Shown: positions 28,121-37,909 of the stretch, piece after piece
Layout: each line of letters opens with the position of its first letter
Numbering within the stretch: the stretch's first letter is position 1
NCBI GenBank assembly: GCA_947499635.1
Contig: CANMPD010000003.1
Coordinates: 124,001-188,000, forward strand
Direction: 5' to 3'
Length of the DNA: 64,000 nt
From: an uncultured Paracoccaceae bacterium
GTDB taxonomy: Bacteria; Pseudomonadota; Alphaproteobacteria; Rhodobacterales; Rhodobacteraceae
The notes under the pieces: model-generated
Databases searched by the model: none
The model's input: only the letters and a program-made list of their open reading frames with translations
Told to the model about the DNA's origin: nothing
Translations under genes and position numbers: made by a program

Positions 28121-29007
28121 GCCAAAGTGACAATGTAGAAGACTCCACCGCACCCTTGATCGAACACCTCGCTGAGTTGCGCACGCGACTGATCCGGGCG
28201 GTGATTGCGTTTTTGGTGGGAATGGTTTTGGCCTTTGTTGTGGCAGAGCCAATTTTGCAGTTTTTGTTAACGCCCATTGAGGCCACGCTGCGTGACCTGG
28301 GAGATCCGTCGCCCACGTTGCAATATACCTCGCCACAAGAATATCTGTTTACGCTGTTTCGGATCTCGATGGTGTTTGGCTTTGCCTTATCCTTTCCTGT
28401 GATTGGTTTTCAGCTGTGGCGTTTTGTGGCGCCGGGCCTTTATAAGAACGAGCAAGGTGCGTTTTTACCATTCTTGATCGCGTCGCCCTTTATGTTTTTG
28501 CTGGGGGCGTCTTTTGCTCAGTTTGTTGTAACGCCATTGGCAATGCAGTTTTTCCTTGGATTTGCGGATGTTGCCTCGGTCTTTGCTAATCTTATGTCCC
28601 AAGTGTCTGGTGGACTGCCAAGCGATGTGGCTGTGGTGCCAGAAACCGGTAATGGCGTTAAGATTACCTTTTTTGGTAAGGTGAATGAGAGCCTTGATAT
28701 TACGCTTAAATTCATCATGGCATTTGGGCTGTGTTTCCAGTTGCCGGTGTTGCTAACCTTGATGGGGAAGGCCGGTTTGGTCAGTGCCGAGGGTCTGGGT
28801 GCGATGCGGAAATATGCGGTGGTTGCTATTTTGGTGTTGGCCGCCTTGGTTACCCCGCCTGACGTTGTGACGCAGCTTATTTTGTTTACGGTTGTTTATG
28901 GCTTGTACGAAATCTCGATCTTTTTGGTCCGACGCGTAGAAGCCAAACGTGAGGCCGTGTTGCGCGCTGAAGGCTATTACGATGACAACGAAGAAGATGG
29001 TGAATAG
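28117..29007 (+). CDS. tatC: Sec-independent translocase protein TatC
   Basis: A 296-aa polytopic membrane protein with six helices that recognises twin-arginine signal peptides. Typical motifs: [17 protein letters not shown] at the cytoplasmic N-terminus, and [25 protein letters not shown]. The region [27 protein letters not shown] is the usual C-terminal signature. It overlaps tatB (ATGA). A terminator follows. Confidence 0.96.
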   Translation: MSQSDNVEDSTAPLIEHLAELRTRLIRAVIAFLVGMVLAFVVAEPILQFLLTPIEATLRDLGDPSPTLQYTSPQEYLFTLFRISMVFGFALSFPVIGFQLWRFVAPGLYKNEQGAFLPFLIASPFMFLLGASFAQFVVTPLAMQFFLGFADVASVFANLMSQVSGGLPSDVAVVPETGNGVKITFFGKVNESLDITLKFIMAFGLCFQLPVLLTLMGKAGLVSAEGLGAMRKYAVVAILVLAALVTPPDVVTQLILFTVVYGLYEISIFLVRRVEAKREAVLRAEGYYDDNEEDGE

Positions 29008-29031
29008 GATTGTCCGTCTCTTGATGAATAG

Positions 29032-29057
29032 GCGCACCCTTTGGGTGCGTCTTTTTT
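29032..29057 (+). terminator. Rho-independent terminator after tatC
   Basis: The stem GCGCACCC-TTT-GGGTGCGT (one G-T pair at the base) is followed by CTTTTTT. It lies 24 bases after the tatC stop. Confidence 0.9.
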
Positions 29058-29060
29058 GTT

Positions 29061-29107
29061 GGCCTGCAACCCGTCGCCCGCCCTCCCACCCCGACGCGTT
29101 GCAGGCC
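29061..29107. repeat. Long palindrome with a G-quadruplex motif as its loop
   Basis: The arms GGCCTGCAACCCGTCG (29061-29076) and CGACGCGTTGCAGGCC (29092-29107) pair at 15 of 16 positions. The 15-base loop, read on the minus strand, is GGGTGGGAGGGCGGG: four G3 runs joined by single bases, an ideal quadruplex motif. It starts three bases after the tatC terminator T-run and ends 59 bases before the DUF815 gene. The compact, self-complementary form suggests a multi-copy intergenic element, but only this copy was seen in the window. Confidence 0.8.
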
Positions 29108-29165
29108 TCTTGTCGCGCGGTTGCGATCATGATTTGAAATGCAAATATTTAAGACAGGAGCGGAT

Positions 29166-30008
29166 ATGACGGATGCAACATTGACGCGAATTGCGGAAGC
29201 CTTGGAACGAATGGCGCCGCCCCCATGCCAAGTGCCTGATTTCGACAGCACCACAGGATTTGTGTGGCATGTGGCCCCCGAGCGGTTAGAAGCGATTGCG
29301 AACATCCAACGCGTTGATTTGGATTTGCTGGTTGGCATCAATCAGGCGCGCGATACGCTGTTGGACAACACACGTCGGTTTGCCCAAGGGTTTGGGGCGA
29401 ATAATGCGCTTTTATGGGGCGCACGCGGTATGGGAAAGTCATCATTGGTCAAAGCCATACATGGTGCTTTGCTGGCAGATTACCCGGATTTGAAACTGGT
29501 TGAGTTACAGCGGGAGGACTTACCCAGTGTGACCCGTTTGATGGCACATTTGCGTGTTGCGCCATATCAGTTCATTTTGTTTTGCGATGATCTGTCGTTT
29601 GATCACGATGATCAGCACTACAAGAGTCTTAAGGCGGTTCTGGATGGAGGGATAGAGGGGCGACCAGACAATGTCGTGCTTTATGCGACGTCTAATCGCC
29701 GACATCTGATGCCGCGCGATATGATCGATAACGAACGCTCTTCCGCGATCAATCCAGCTGAGGCGGTGGAGGAAAAGGTCTCGCTCTCAGATCGTTTTGG
29801 TCTGTGGCTAGGTTTTCATCCGTGTCAGCAAGATGCGTATCTTACGATGATTCAAGGGTACTGCACGGCGTATGGTCTTGAAATTCCTTCTGAGATTTTA
29901 CGAGCCGAAGCGATTGAGTGGCAAGCAACACGGGGGGCGCGTTCGGGACGTGTGGCGTGGCAGTTCTTTGTTGATCTGGCCGGGCGTCACGGAGTTGCAC
30001 TAAGATAA
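29166..30008 (+). CDS. AAA-type ATPase, DUF815 family
   Basis: A 280-aa ATPase: Walker A LLWGARGMGKSSLVKA (about residue 82), Walker B FILFCDDLSF, and the sensor-like YATSNRRHLMPRD. The start at 29166 (second ATG) has AGGAG at the right distance. DUF815 proteins are conserved in alphaproteobacteria, with unknown function. It lies after tatC but behind a terminator, so it is probably transcribed on its own. The sequence after it forms several hairpins. Confidence 0.85.
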   Translation: MTDATLTRIAEALERMAPPPCQVPDFDSTTGFVWHVAPERLEAIANIQRVDLDLLVGINQARDTLLDNTRRFAQGFGANNALLWGARGMGKSSLVKAIHGALLADYPDLKLVELQREDLPSVTRLMAHLRVAPYQFILFCDDLSFDHDDQHYKSLKAVLDGGIEGRPDNVVLYATSNRRHLMPRDMIDNERSSAINPAEAVEEKVSLSDRFGLWLGFHPCQQDAYLTMIQGYCTAYGLEIPSEILRAEAIEWQATRGARSGRVAWQFFVDLAGRHGVALR

Positions 30009-30020
30009 CTGTATCACGGT

Positions 30021-30111
30021 GACGCGCGCTTTGCGCGCGCCAGGCCCAACTTTGCCAATCTGCATCTGTGATGCAGATTGGCTGGGCGGGAGAACACCGC
30101 CCCCGCAGGGG
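30021..30111. repeat. Cluster of hairpins between two convergent genes
   Basis: Four successive inverted repeats: GCGCGC-TTT-GCGCGC (30021-30039), a perfect 13-bp stem GCCAATCTGCATC-TGT-GATGCAGATTGGC (30054-30082), GGGCGG-N7-CCGCCC (30084-30102), and CCCC-GCA-GGGG next to it. The position between the 3' ends of the DUF815 gene and nlpD fits transcription ends from both sides, but no clear T-run follows any of the stems. Confidence 0.6.
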
Positions 30112-30122
30112 ATATCTGATAC

Positions 30123-31367
30123 TTATTGCAGATAGGGCAGAGGATCGACGCTCTCTAATCCGTCTCGGATTTGAAAGTGCACATAAGCTTGCCCACTGCT
30201 TTCCTTGCGTACAACAGCCAAGGTCTGACCGCGGTCGACACGTTCGCCTTGGCGTACGCGAATACCATCTACATTGGAATACACCGTCAATAACCCTGTA
30301 TCATGGCGGATCACTAAGAATGGGACACCGTTACTGTCTTTGGTAATCGCAGCCACTGAACCGGATTCTGCAGCCTTGACCGGCCCACCTGCTGTCGCCG
30401 CAATATCAATTCCATCCGACTTGCCTTTGGAATAGGCGCGAATGATTTTGCCTTGCACAGGGTACGTCATGGCACTTTGCGAAGTTCGGGTTGGTTCCTC
30501 AACTTTTACAGGAGCCGATGCGGGAACCGTGGGGATTACAACTTCATCTGGTAGCGGATTGGTCGCACTTGGCGGTGTTGGCGTCGGCGAACCTTCGCCT
30601 GGGGCCGTCGTGACGAGCTCAGCTGTGGGTGTTGTTGATGTTGCCGTATCCTCTTTGAGCGGTATCAGCAAAAGCTGACCTTCGCGAACCGATAGCGTTG
30701 CATCTAAGCCGTTCCATTGTCCCAATGATTTGACGGGGACCTGATACAAACGCGCGATGGTATAGGCGGTCTCGCCTCGGGTGACACGGTGTTGTACCGG
30801 TTCTGGGCCATCTTGGACGACGGGCTGGCGCACTTTGGGCTTGGGGCCTTCCTTCAGCTCAATTGTGGTCACAGAGCCTGGGTTCGCAGAGGTGGTTGAT
30901 GATTGATCAATCGCTGACCCCGCAAGGGTTGCAATATCTACGCCGCCTGGGTTTGCAGGGATTGTGCTTGCAACGGTTGCCGTAGGACTGGCGTCAGGTG
31001 CACGCCGCGGTAGGACCAAAACCTCACCTTTCCTCAAGGTATCAGAGGGTTGCACACCGTTTAGCCGCGCGATTTCGTTGACGGGAAGGTTAATGCGCTC
31101 TGACACGGTTGCGACGGTATCACCGCGTTGGGCAACTGCGACCTGATACGTAGAGTAGGTAATCAGGCCACGTGCATCCGGTGTAGGGCGGTTTTCTGTC
31201 GCGGTTTGTGCCGCATTGGTGGTGTTAAATGCTCCGATTTGCCCACGTAAGTCATAATCCAACGGGCCGTTACAAGCCGCGAGGATGGCAACTATTGGCA
31301 GGGCAAACACTGTAGCACTGCGCTGGCGCAAAAGGGGAAGTGCGGAGGGACAGGGGGTACGGTTCAT
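30123..31367 (-). CDS. nlpD: NlpD/EnvC-like lipoprotein: LysM x2 plus degenerate M23 domain
   Basis: A 414-aa lipoprotein. The lipobox LAAC is at residues 29-32. Two LysM peptidoglycan-binding modules are at about 75-120 and 190-236, with a Pro/Thr-rich linker, then a C-terminal LytM/M23 domain (GIDIAATAGGPVKAAESG to VHFQIRDGLESVDPLPYL). The zinc ligands look lost: Ser where the first His belongs and no HxH pair (YVHFQ). This fits an amidase activator rather than a peptidase, as for NlpD of other bacteria. It is third in a surE-pcm-nlpD cluster on the minus strand. Confidence 0.85.
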   Translation of the reverse strand: MNRTPCPSALPLLRQRSATVFALPIVAILAACNGPLDYDLRGQIGAFNTTNAAQTATENRPTPDARGLITYSTYQVAVAQRGDTVATVSERINLPVNEIARLNGVQPSDTLRKGEVLVLPRRAPDASPTATVASTIPANPGGVDIATLAGSAIDQSSTTSANPGSVTTIELKEGPKPKVRQPVVQDGPEPVQHRVTRGETAYTIARLYQVPVKSLGQWNGLDATLSVREGQLLLIPLKEDTATSTTPTAELVTTAPGEGSPTPTPPSATNPLPDEVVIPTVPASAPVKVEEPTRTSQSAMTYPVQGKIIRAYSKGKSDGIDIAATAGGPVKAAESGSVAAITKDSNGVPFLVIRHDTGLLTVYSNVDGIRVRQGERVDRGQTLAVVRKESSGQAYVHFQIRDGLESVDPLPYLQ

Positions 31368-31466
31368 CTCAAAGCTCTCTTCGCGAATACCCCTTCTGGT
31401 GGGGGCTGCGTGCCTCAGTTAACATAGTACTAACATTCTAGCATTTTGTATAACATATAAGTAGTC

Positions 31467-32114
31467 TTAGGTTTCTTTTCCAAGACCTTCCACCAGGGGA
31501 ACAAAGCGAACGGGGCGTAATTCGTCATATTCAAAGCCATCCTGAGTGCGAAGGACGCGGATCAAAGTCTGAACATGATCGGATTGCCCCACCGGGACAA
31601 CCATCACTCCGCCGATTTTGAGTTGAGACAGTAAGGGGCCGGGCGGATCTTCGGCAGCGGCTGTTACAATGATTCGATCAAACGGTGCCTGATCTGGTAG
31701 GCCAAAGCTGCCATCTCCGACAAGCGAGGTGATATTGGTGAGGCTTAACGTGTCAAAGATCTGCCGCGCATCTTGTACCAACCGGCTGTGTCGGTCGATG
31801 GTATAGACCCTGCGCGCCATCTTGGCCAAAATAGCAGCCTGATAACCTGAGCCCGTACCAACCTCGAGCACCTTGTCACGTGGTGTGACTTGCAAGGCTT
31901 GCGTCATCAATCCAACGATTGACGGTTGCGAGATTGTCTGACCACAAGCAATAGGCAACGGCACGTCTTCGTAGGCCCGCTGAGAAAACAATCCGCGCAG
32001 AAATAATCCGCGATCCATGGTTTCCATGGCTTGCAGCACATCAGTCTGTGTCACCCCGGCTGAACGTAGGGCAAACAGGAACTGCATCTTGGTTTCTGCG
32101 TCAGGCCCGCTCAT
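31467..32114 (-). CDS. pcm: Protein-L-isoaspartate O-methyltransferase
   Basis: A 215-aa SAM-dependent enzyme that repairs isoaspartyl residues in ageing proteins. Motif I reads [19 protein letters not shown] (about residues 79-97); [18 protein letters not shown] is the family's substrate loop. It lies one base after surE, the conserved order surE-pcm-nlpD. Confidence 0.94.
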   Translation of the reverse strand: MSGPDAETKMQFLFALRSAGVTQTDVLQAMETMDRGLFLRGLFSQRAYEDVPLPIACGQTISQPSIVGLMTQALQVTPRDKVLEVGTGSGYQAAILAKMARRVYTIDRHSRLVQDARQIFDTLSLTNITSLVGDGSFGLPDQAPFDRIIVTAAAEDPPGPLLSQLKIGGVMVVPVGQSDHVQTLIRVLRTQDGFEYDELRPVRFVPLVEGLGKET

Positions 32115-32115
32115 G

Positions 32116-32919
32116 TCAGGTCTTTTGTCCGCCGTTTGAGGCCGTGTCAGACAGGCTCAGACAGTCGTGTGCCGTTAAATCCGCACGCATTGGTGTAATG
32201 GATACATAGCCTTCAAGGTTAACTGCGCCGTCCGTGCCTGCGCCGGATGGTCGAGATTGGTCGGGAGGGGAAATCCACATATAGCGACGCCCGTTTGGTG
32301 ATTGCGTCGCTTGGGCGACAAAAGCGCTGTTGGCACGTTTTCCCTGGGCGACAATGCGGTGACCCTTGACGGCGGTTGCAGCGACAGGCGGGAAGTTGAC
32401 ATTGTGAAACAGGGCGTATTCGGTCGGGCTGTGTTGTGGCGTTGTCTCTAAGATCGTACGGATCGCAGTTGCGCCGTGGTGCAAGGCTGCTTCGAACGGG
32501 TTCTCGAGACCTTTATTGCCGGGACCAAAATATTGGGACAGGGCAATGGCACGTAAACCTTGCAAAGCCCCCTCCATCGCGCCCCCTAACGTTCCCGAGT
32601 AAAGCGCATTTTCGGCAGAGTTATTGCCACTGTTGATCCCTGATAGGACCAAGTCGGGTAGCGTGTCTGCCATGAGGATGTGGCGTGCTGCAATAACACA
32701 ATCCGCGGGGGTCCCTTCGATTGCGAAACGGCGTGGCGCAATTTCTTTCAGCAGGGCAGGGCGGGCATAGCTGATACAATGGCCAACACCAGATTGTTCA
32801 TATGCAGGTGCAATGGTCCAGACCTCGCCCTGCGGGCCTGCAATTTGTTCGGCGATCTGTTCTAACACTGCCAGTCCTGGCGCGTCGATGCCGTCATCAT
32901 TGGTGACCAGAATGCGCAT
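32116..32919 (-). CDS. surE: 5'/3'-nucleotidase SurE
   Basis: A 267-aa phosphatase for nucleoside monophosphates and short polyphosphates. The N-terminal [15 protein letters not shown] contains the metal-binding Asp-Asp pair; [14 protein letters not shown] and [11 protein letters not shown] are the other conserved segments. First gene of the surE-pcm-nlpD cluster. Confidence 0.95.
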   Translation of the reverse strand: MRILVTNDDGIDAPGLAVLEQIAEQIAGPQGEVWTIAPAYEQSGVGHCISYARPALLKEIAPRRFAIEGTPADCVIAARHILMADTLPDLVLSGINSGNNSAENALYSGTLGGAMEGALQGLRAIALSQYFGPGNKGLENPFEAALHHGATAIRTILETTPQHSPTEYALFHNVNFPPVAATAVKGHRIVAQGKRANSAFVAQATQSPNGRRYMWISPPDQSRPSGAGTDGAVNLEGYVSITPMRADLTAHDCLSLSDTASNGGQKT

Positions 32920-33090
32920 CTTTTACCCCTTGAACACGTGTGGTTAGAGAATGTTGTACCGTTTAAAGCTCATCTTGTGGATCAGCCTGTGATACCTCTG
33001 CATAGGGGGCGGTGCAAAGATGGGCAAGAGGTTTGCAAACAAGGGCAGAGCGGGTGTGGCTCTGTCTCCTCGGTCTGGGGATATTTGATT

Positions 33091-33747
33091 TTAGGGTGCT
33101 AAAATCTCGGGCAATAGGTCTTGGGCCGCAGTGGTAACCGCCGTGAGCACCGTGCGGTCTTCGCCGGGATAAAACCGTGCACGCAAACCAGTTGGCATTG
33201 GTGGAGGGGTGAGAATTTTCACTTGCGGGCCGGTGTTTAAGCTTTCGTTTTGCCAATTCCGCACCAGTGCCATTTGTGCAGCCTTGCTGGCCCCGTAAGC
33301 GCCAAAGAATTTCCCGTCGTTTTGTGATATTTGTGGGTCGTCAAAAAACACGGCTTTGCCTGACTGTCCGAGCAGCGGCGCGACATAGGGGATTAACACA
33401 GACAGAGCAGTTGCATTGATATCGATTGATTTCTGCCAATCCTTTGGAGAGATATGGTCCGCAGGTGACAGGGGCGCAGCGTGGATCGCGCAGTGGATCC
33501 ATAAGTCAGCTTTGCCCCAGCGATCGTAAATCCCCCGACATAGGGTTGCCATAGCCTCGGGTACGGTGATGTCCATAGGCGCCAGTGTCGCCGCGCCGCC
33601 GGTCTGTTTCAGCCGGTCATCCAAGTCCTCCAGTGCACCGGTTGTGCGCCCCACGGCAAGAATATGGTATTTGGAGGATAAAACCTGTGCCAGGGCGGCG
33701 CCGAGGCCACGTGATGCACCAGTAATCAAAGCAAGTTTTTCAGTCAT
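33091..33747 (-). CDS. Short-chain dehydrogenase/reductase
   Basis: A 218-aa SDR with TGASRGLGAAL at the N-terminus and a normal YGASK active-site motif (FGAYGASKAAQ). It is somewhat short for the family; the C-terminal part is compact. Substrate unknown. It stands alone between surE and the DUF2199 gene on the minus strand. Confidence 0.85.
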   Translation of the reverse strand: MTEKLALITGASRGLGAALAQVLSSKYHILAVGRTTGALEDLDDRLKQTGGAATLAPMDITVPEAMATLCRGIYDRWGKADLWIHCAIHAAPLSPADHISPKDWQKSIDINATALSVLIPYVAPLLGQSGKAVFFDDPQISQNDGKFFGAYGASKAAQMALVRNWQNESLNTGPQVKILTPPPMPTGLRARFYPGEDRTVLTAVTTAAQDLLPEILAP

Positions 33748-33785
33748 GCCTCATGTTTGCCTGCTTGCCTGTGCAGGTCAAGCGC

Positions 33786-33815
33786 CATGTCGTCGCATAT
33801 CATGTCGTCGCATAT
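33786..33815. repeat. 15-bp perfect tandem duplication
   Basis: CATGTCGTCGCATAT occurs twice in direct succession, just upstream of the SDR start and just after the DUF2199 stop. It is probably a slippage product; no function is evident. Confidence 0.8.
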
Positions 33816-33819
33816 ATCG

Positions 33820-34386
33820 TTAGCTGTCAAACACCAGTGAGGCCAAGTCATGGCCATAAGCGCTAAGAATTTGTAGCAAATCCTCCAGCGAAGCACCTAG
33901 GTTTTGGTAGATTGCCAATGCATGAAGGGGTTCGGCCACATGCAATTCGGGATATTCGCCCTCGGGGCGCGGGTGTAACATACAGGCAATGGGGCCAGAA
34001 TTGCCAATCGGCAAAGCATTTGAGAGCCAAGCAGGACGGCTGCTTGTCCCCGTCAATTCTGTATTCAAGGATATGTCGCGTTCTTGCATTTCGAACATAT
34101 CAACAAAATCGTCAAAATCATCCTGTCCCAAGCTGGCCCAGGTGCCAAGAATGAACTCCTGTTCACCGGATTCCTGAATAGGGATCGCCAGCACAGCCCG
34201 TACAAAACGCATCTCGCCGATGCGGCAGTAATCTTCGGTCAAGACATCGCCATGGGTGGCAAATAACGCCACATTGTCCTGTACCGTCATCTCCTCGGGG
34301 CAGATGTCTGGGCGGTCACAGGTTAGACTGAGCAACTGTTCGAACGTCCCGCCACAACAGCGGCACTGACGTGTCGAACTCAGCAT
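33820..34386 (-). CDS. DUF2199 domain protein
   Basis: A 188-aa protein from the ATG at 34386. The frame runs on upstream into purF, but starts there are unlikely because a terminator for purF lies at 34433-34460. CRCCGGTFEQL, with paired cysteines, CPEEMTV and DYCRIGEMRFVRAVLAIPIQ match DUF2199, a family of unknown function. A GTG at 34428 would give 14 more residues. Confidence 0.7.
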   Translation of the reverse strand: MLSSTRQCRCCGGTFEQLLSLTCDRPDICPEEMTVQDNVALFATHGDVLTEDYCRIGEMRFVRAVLAIPIQESGEQEFILGTWASLGQDDFDDFVDMFEMQERDISLNTELTGTSSRPAWLSNALPIGNSGPIACMLHPRPEGEYPELHVAEPLHALAIYQNLGASLEDLLQILSAYGHDLASLVFDS

Positions 34387-34432
34387 ACGGGCGAGGTGGG
34401 CGTCCAAAGGGTGCGCTTTCTTGGTCACAATG

Positions 34433-34460
34433 AAAAGGCGCGGGCTTGCAAGCCTGCGCC
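34433..34460 (-). terminator. Terminator after purF
   Basis: Read on the minus strand, GGCGC-a-GGCTTG is followed by its complement CAAGCC-c-GCGCC and TTTTC. It lies about 80 bases after the purF stop and before the DUF2199 gene. Confidence 0.7.
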
Positions 34461-34540
34461 GAATCTTAAGTAGGTTGAAGCGTGTCTTTATGCGTGTTGA
34501 CTGCAAAAGACAAACATCGGATTGATTTAAAGCTACGGAG

Positions 34541-36061
34541 TTAGTGACCTGACGCGGGGGCGTTGTTCCATGAGGATCCCTGTGTCGGTATATCGTCGAT
34601 CTTTTTACTGACACGCGAGCTGTTTTCGAGCGCAGTTAAATAGGTGTCCGAAATCCCTGTGACATATTTCCCGTCAAAGCAGGAGCAGTCAAAGCTTTCG
34701 ATGTCAGGGTTGCCCTCGTGCGCGGCCCAAATCAGGTCTTCGAGTTTTTGATACAACAATTCATCTGCACCCAACTCGTCGCGAATTTCAGCGATGCTGC
34801 GACCATTGGCGACCAGCTCGTGTTTGGTGGGCATGTCGATGCCATACACATTTGGGTATTTCACTGGCGGCGAGGCAGAGGCGATATAGACCTTTTTCGC
34901 GCCAGCTTCGCGGCACATCTGAACAATTTTTTTGATGGTTGTACCGCGCACGATGCTGTCGTCGATCAGCAGGATATTGCGGTCTTTCATCTCAAGAGGA
35001 ACCGCGTTTAGTTTGCGGCGAACAGATTTTTGACGCTCTTGTTGGCCGGGCATAATAAACGTGCGACCCACATAGCGGTTCTTTACCAGCGCTTCGCGAT
35101 AGCGGATGCCAGTGATGTTGGAGACCTCAAGCGCCACAGGGCGGGCGCTGTCTGGGACGGGAATGATGGCGTCGATGTCCAGGCCAGAGTCCTGAATTTG
35201 TTTTGCCAATGTCTGCCCCATGCGGATTTGGGTTTTATACACTGAAATCCCATCCAACATGCTGTCGGGGCGGGCCAGGTAGACATATTCAAAAATACAA
35301 GGTGTTAGCTTACCTTCGACGGCTTGAAAGCTGTGCAGCGTGCCGTCCAGATCAACCAACAGCGCCTCGCCGGGGGCAACATCGCGTAGCTTTTCAAATC
35401 CGTTGATACCAAACGCAACATCTTCGGAGGCAAAAGAATAATCGCATGTACCATCGCCCAGATCACGTTGTGCGACAGACAGCGGGCGAATGCCGTTGGG
35501 GTCACGAAATGCCAAGAGGCCAACGCCTGCGATCATGCAGATCACGGAATAGGCGCCTTGCATGCGTTCCATGGTCATTTTGACACCGGCAAAAATATTG
35601 CGGATCGGGTCGGCATTGCCGTTCACTTTGATGGCGTCGGCGACTTTATCGGCCAGCACGTTCAGCAGGATTTCGGAATCCGAAGTCGTGCGCAGGTGGC
35701 GGCTATATTTGGCTGTGACTTTTTGGCGTTGTTCTTCGGTGTTGGTAATGTTGCCATTGTGAACCAGATAGATGCCATATGGCGCGTTTACGAAAAACGG
35801 TTGCGCTTCTGAAGCAGAAAGCGACCCGGCTGTTGGATAACGTACATGTCCCATACCCATGGTTCCGGTTAACGTTTCGGCGTCTTCGGGGCCAAACACA
35901 TCTTTGACCAAACCGTTTCTCTTGCGTTCGCGAAACTGGTGATCGTCGTATGTCACAACCCCCGAGGCATCTTGTCCGCGGTGCTGGAGCATCAGCAAAC
36001 CATCATAAAGTTCCGCAAACACATGATCGTTCCGGTTTGCGATCCCTAAAATCCCGCACAT
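34541..36061 (-). CDS. purF: Amidophosphoribosyltransferase
   Basis: A 506-aa enzyme, the first committed step of purine synthesis (PRPP plus glutamine to phosphoribosylamine). MCGILGIA places the catalytic Cys at position 2, so there is no propeptide. LQHRGQDASG is the glutaminase part; the PRPP loop is ILLIDDSIVRGTT. In many proteobacteria purF follows cvpA; here cvpA lies 3.8 kb upstream on the same strand, with three other genes in between. Confidence 0.96.
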   Translation of the reverse strand: MCGILGIANRNDHVFAELYDGLLMLQHRGQDASGVVTYDDHQFRERKRNGLVKDVFGPEDAETLTGTMGMGHVRYPTAGSLSASEAQPFFVNAPYGIYLVHNGNITNTEEQRQKVTAKYSRHLRTTSDSEILLNVLADKVADAIKVNGNADPIRNIFAGVKMTMERMQGAYSVICMIAGVGLLAFRDPNGIRPLSVAQRDLGDGTCDYSFASEDVAFGINGFEKLRDVAPGEALLVDLDGTLHSFQAVEGKLTPCIFEYVYLARPDSMLDGISVYKTQIRMGQTLAKQIQDSGLDIDAIIPVPDSARPVALEVSNITGIRYREALVKNRYVGRTFIMPGQQERQKSVRRKLNAVPLEMKDRNILLIDDSIVRGTTIKKIVQMCREAGAKKVYIASASPPVKYPNVYGIDMPTKHELVANGRSIAEIRDELGADELLYQKLEDLIWAAHEGNPDIESFDCSCFDGKYVTGISDTYLTALENSSRVSKKIDDIPTQGSSWNNAPASGH

Positions 36062-36457
36062 GGCTAGGCTCCAATATTTTCGTGGCGTGGCAACTAAAAG
36101 TCGCGGAGAGCAGCGTTACAGATATCAAAGCGGGACGTTTGAACAAACGCGAATCCCACGTCGTCTCTGACGGGTTCCACATAGGCCGTCTTGAGGCCCA
36201 TGTCATCAAAGGATCACAAAACTTACCAGAGTCTTATCTAAAGTCGCGTCATAAAATTGAGAAAGATGCTTAACAAAACTGCGGCATCGACGGTTTTGGT
36301 TAAAGATGATCACTAAAACCCCGCTAAATCTTGAGTCTATCGTGATTGGTCATAGAGCGGGTGCTGACATAGCCTAGTCCAAATGCACATGCGTGGCGTC
36401 ACCAGCCCGTATGGTATTCAGTTGATTGTGCCCACGCAGAGAAAAGGCTTCATCGTT
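36062..36457. other. Divergent intergenic region between purF and the DUF3179 gene
   Basis: About 400 bases that should carry both promoters. I see no convincing small gene. There is AT-rich sequence at 36270-36310, but no clear operator such as a PurR palindrome. Confidence 0.5.
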
Positions 36458-37843
36458 ATGTTCAATTTCCCCCGCGTTAAATCTCGCAGCCTGCTTATGG
36501 CATCTGTCTTGACTGCGACCGTGTGTTTTGGCCCTGCGGTCTCCGCACAGGACAGTTCGTCTTTGCCTGCCTATGCCGTTGATCAGTTTGGTCAACCGCC
36601 TCATATCCCACAGGGGCGTCTCTCTCGGGAACTGCGTCAGGCTGTGCGCGTGGCCTTTATGGATAGTCTGGAGCAAGGCAGTTGGGGGCAGGATCAATCG
36701 GCGGCGTTGCAGGAAATTGCCGCCTCGAAAGATCCGCGGCTTGCTTGGGTCATCGCGGATTTGATGCGCTTTGTCTCAACGGCACAGCTGAATTCTGTGT
36801 TGGCGGATGCGGCTGGGCAAGTGTTGGGGATCGAAGTGTCTCCAAGTAATGCTTGGGGCGAAGTCACCGATCACCTAATTGCGTGGGACGTGCCTGCCTA
36901 TCCCGATTACTTAAAAGCCAAGCGTGCGATTTTCACGAATTTCGTGCCAGAATGGGACAAGTTGTTTGTTGAGGGCGATATCGATTGGACTCTCGTGTCT
37001 TGGGGAGGGGTGCCGATTGATGACCGTCCTTTTGGTCAGACCGATGATCCATGTAATTGTATCCCTGCCGCTGACAACCCCGAGGTCAGCAGCGCCGAGG
37101 ATGCGACATGGCTTGACGACAGCGATATCGTCTTTGGGATTGAGGTGAACGGTGAATATCGCGCCTATCCTCGCCAGATTATGGAAGTCCGTGAAATGGT
37201 GAATGACACGCTTGGCGGGCGGGATCTGGGCATTCCATATTGCACCCTTTGCGGCGCGGCGCAGGCGTATTTTACGGATGATGTTCCCGCTGGTGTGAAA
37301 CGTCCGGTCTTGCGCACCTCCGGCCTGCTGATCCGGTCAAACAAGGTGATGTATGATCTGGAGACATATTCCGTGTTGGATACATTTCTTGGCAAGGCGG
37401 TGACGGGTCCGTTGGCGCGTAAGGGCGTGCAGCTGAAACAGGCGACGGTCATCACAACAGATTGGGGCACATGGAAACGTGAACATCCCGAAACCACCGT
37501 GTTGGTTGAGGATCTGGCGCTGGGGCGCGATTTTGATTTTCGCAACACACGAGATGCCAACGGGCCGATCTTTCCTGTTGGTGACATCGACCCCCGTCTG
37601 TCTGTCCATGAAGACGTGATCGGCGTTATCACGGCATCTGGCACACCTGTTGCATTTCAACGCAGTCGTGCCTTTGCAGCGCTAAAGCAAGGGCAGGATA
37701 TCACAGTCGAGAATGTGCGTCTGGAATTGGATGCCGGCGGGATCAAAGCTGTGGGTGTTGACGGTGCAGACCTCGGCAGTCACCAAGCATTTTGGTTTGC
37801 ATGGTCTCAGTTCCACCCGCAAACTCAGTTGTGGCCACAATAA
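36458..37843 (+). CDS. DUF3179 domain protein, exported
   Basis: A 461-aa protein. The ATG at 36458 gives a Sec signal peptide (basic start, hydrophobic core, cleavage after VSAQ at about residue 28). The DUF3179 core contains GIEVNGEYRAYPRQIMEVRE, VNDTLGG and PYCTLCGAAQAYF, with the typical CxxC in CTLCG. The family is widespread in marine bacteria; its role is unknown. An AAGG lies about 10 bases before the start. Single gene, divergent from purF. Confidence 0.85.
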   Translation: MFNFPRVKSRSLLMASVLTATVCFGPAVSAQDSSSLPAYAVDQFGQPPHIPQGRLSRELRQAVRVAFMDSLEQGSWGQDQSAALQEIAASKDPRLAWVIADLMRFVSTAQLNSVLADAAGQVLGIEVSPSNAWGEVTDHLIAWDVPAYPDYLKAKRAIFTNFVPEWDKLFVEGDIDWTLVSWGGVPIDDRPFGQTDDPCNCIPAADNPEVSSAEDATWLDDSDIVFGIEVNGEYRAYPRQIMEVREMVNDTLGGRDLGIPYCTLCGAAQAYFTDDVPAGVKRPVLRTSGLLIRSNKVMYDLETYSVLDTFLGKAVTGPLARKGVQLKQATVITTDWGTWKREHPETTVLVEDLALGRDFDFRNTRDANGPIFPVGDIDPRLSVHEDVIGVITASGTPVAFQRSRAFAALKQGQDITVENVRLELDAGGIKAVGVDGADLGSHQAFWFAWSQFHPQTQLWPQ

Positions 37844-37909
37844 ACGACAAACCCGCCTTTATGTAGATGACCAGACATAAGGGCGGAGTCTCGGTCTTAG
37901 GGCAGGGGA

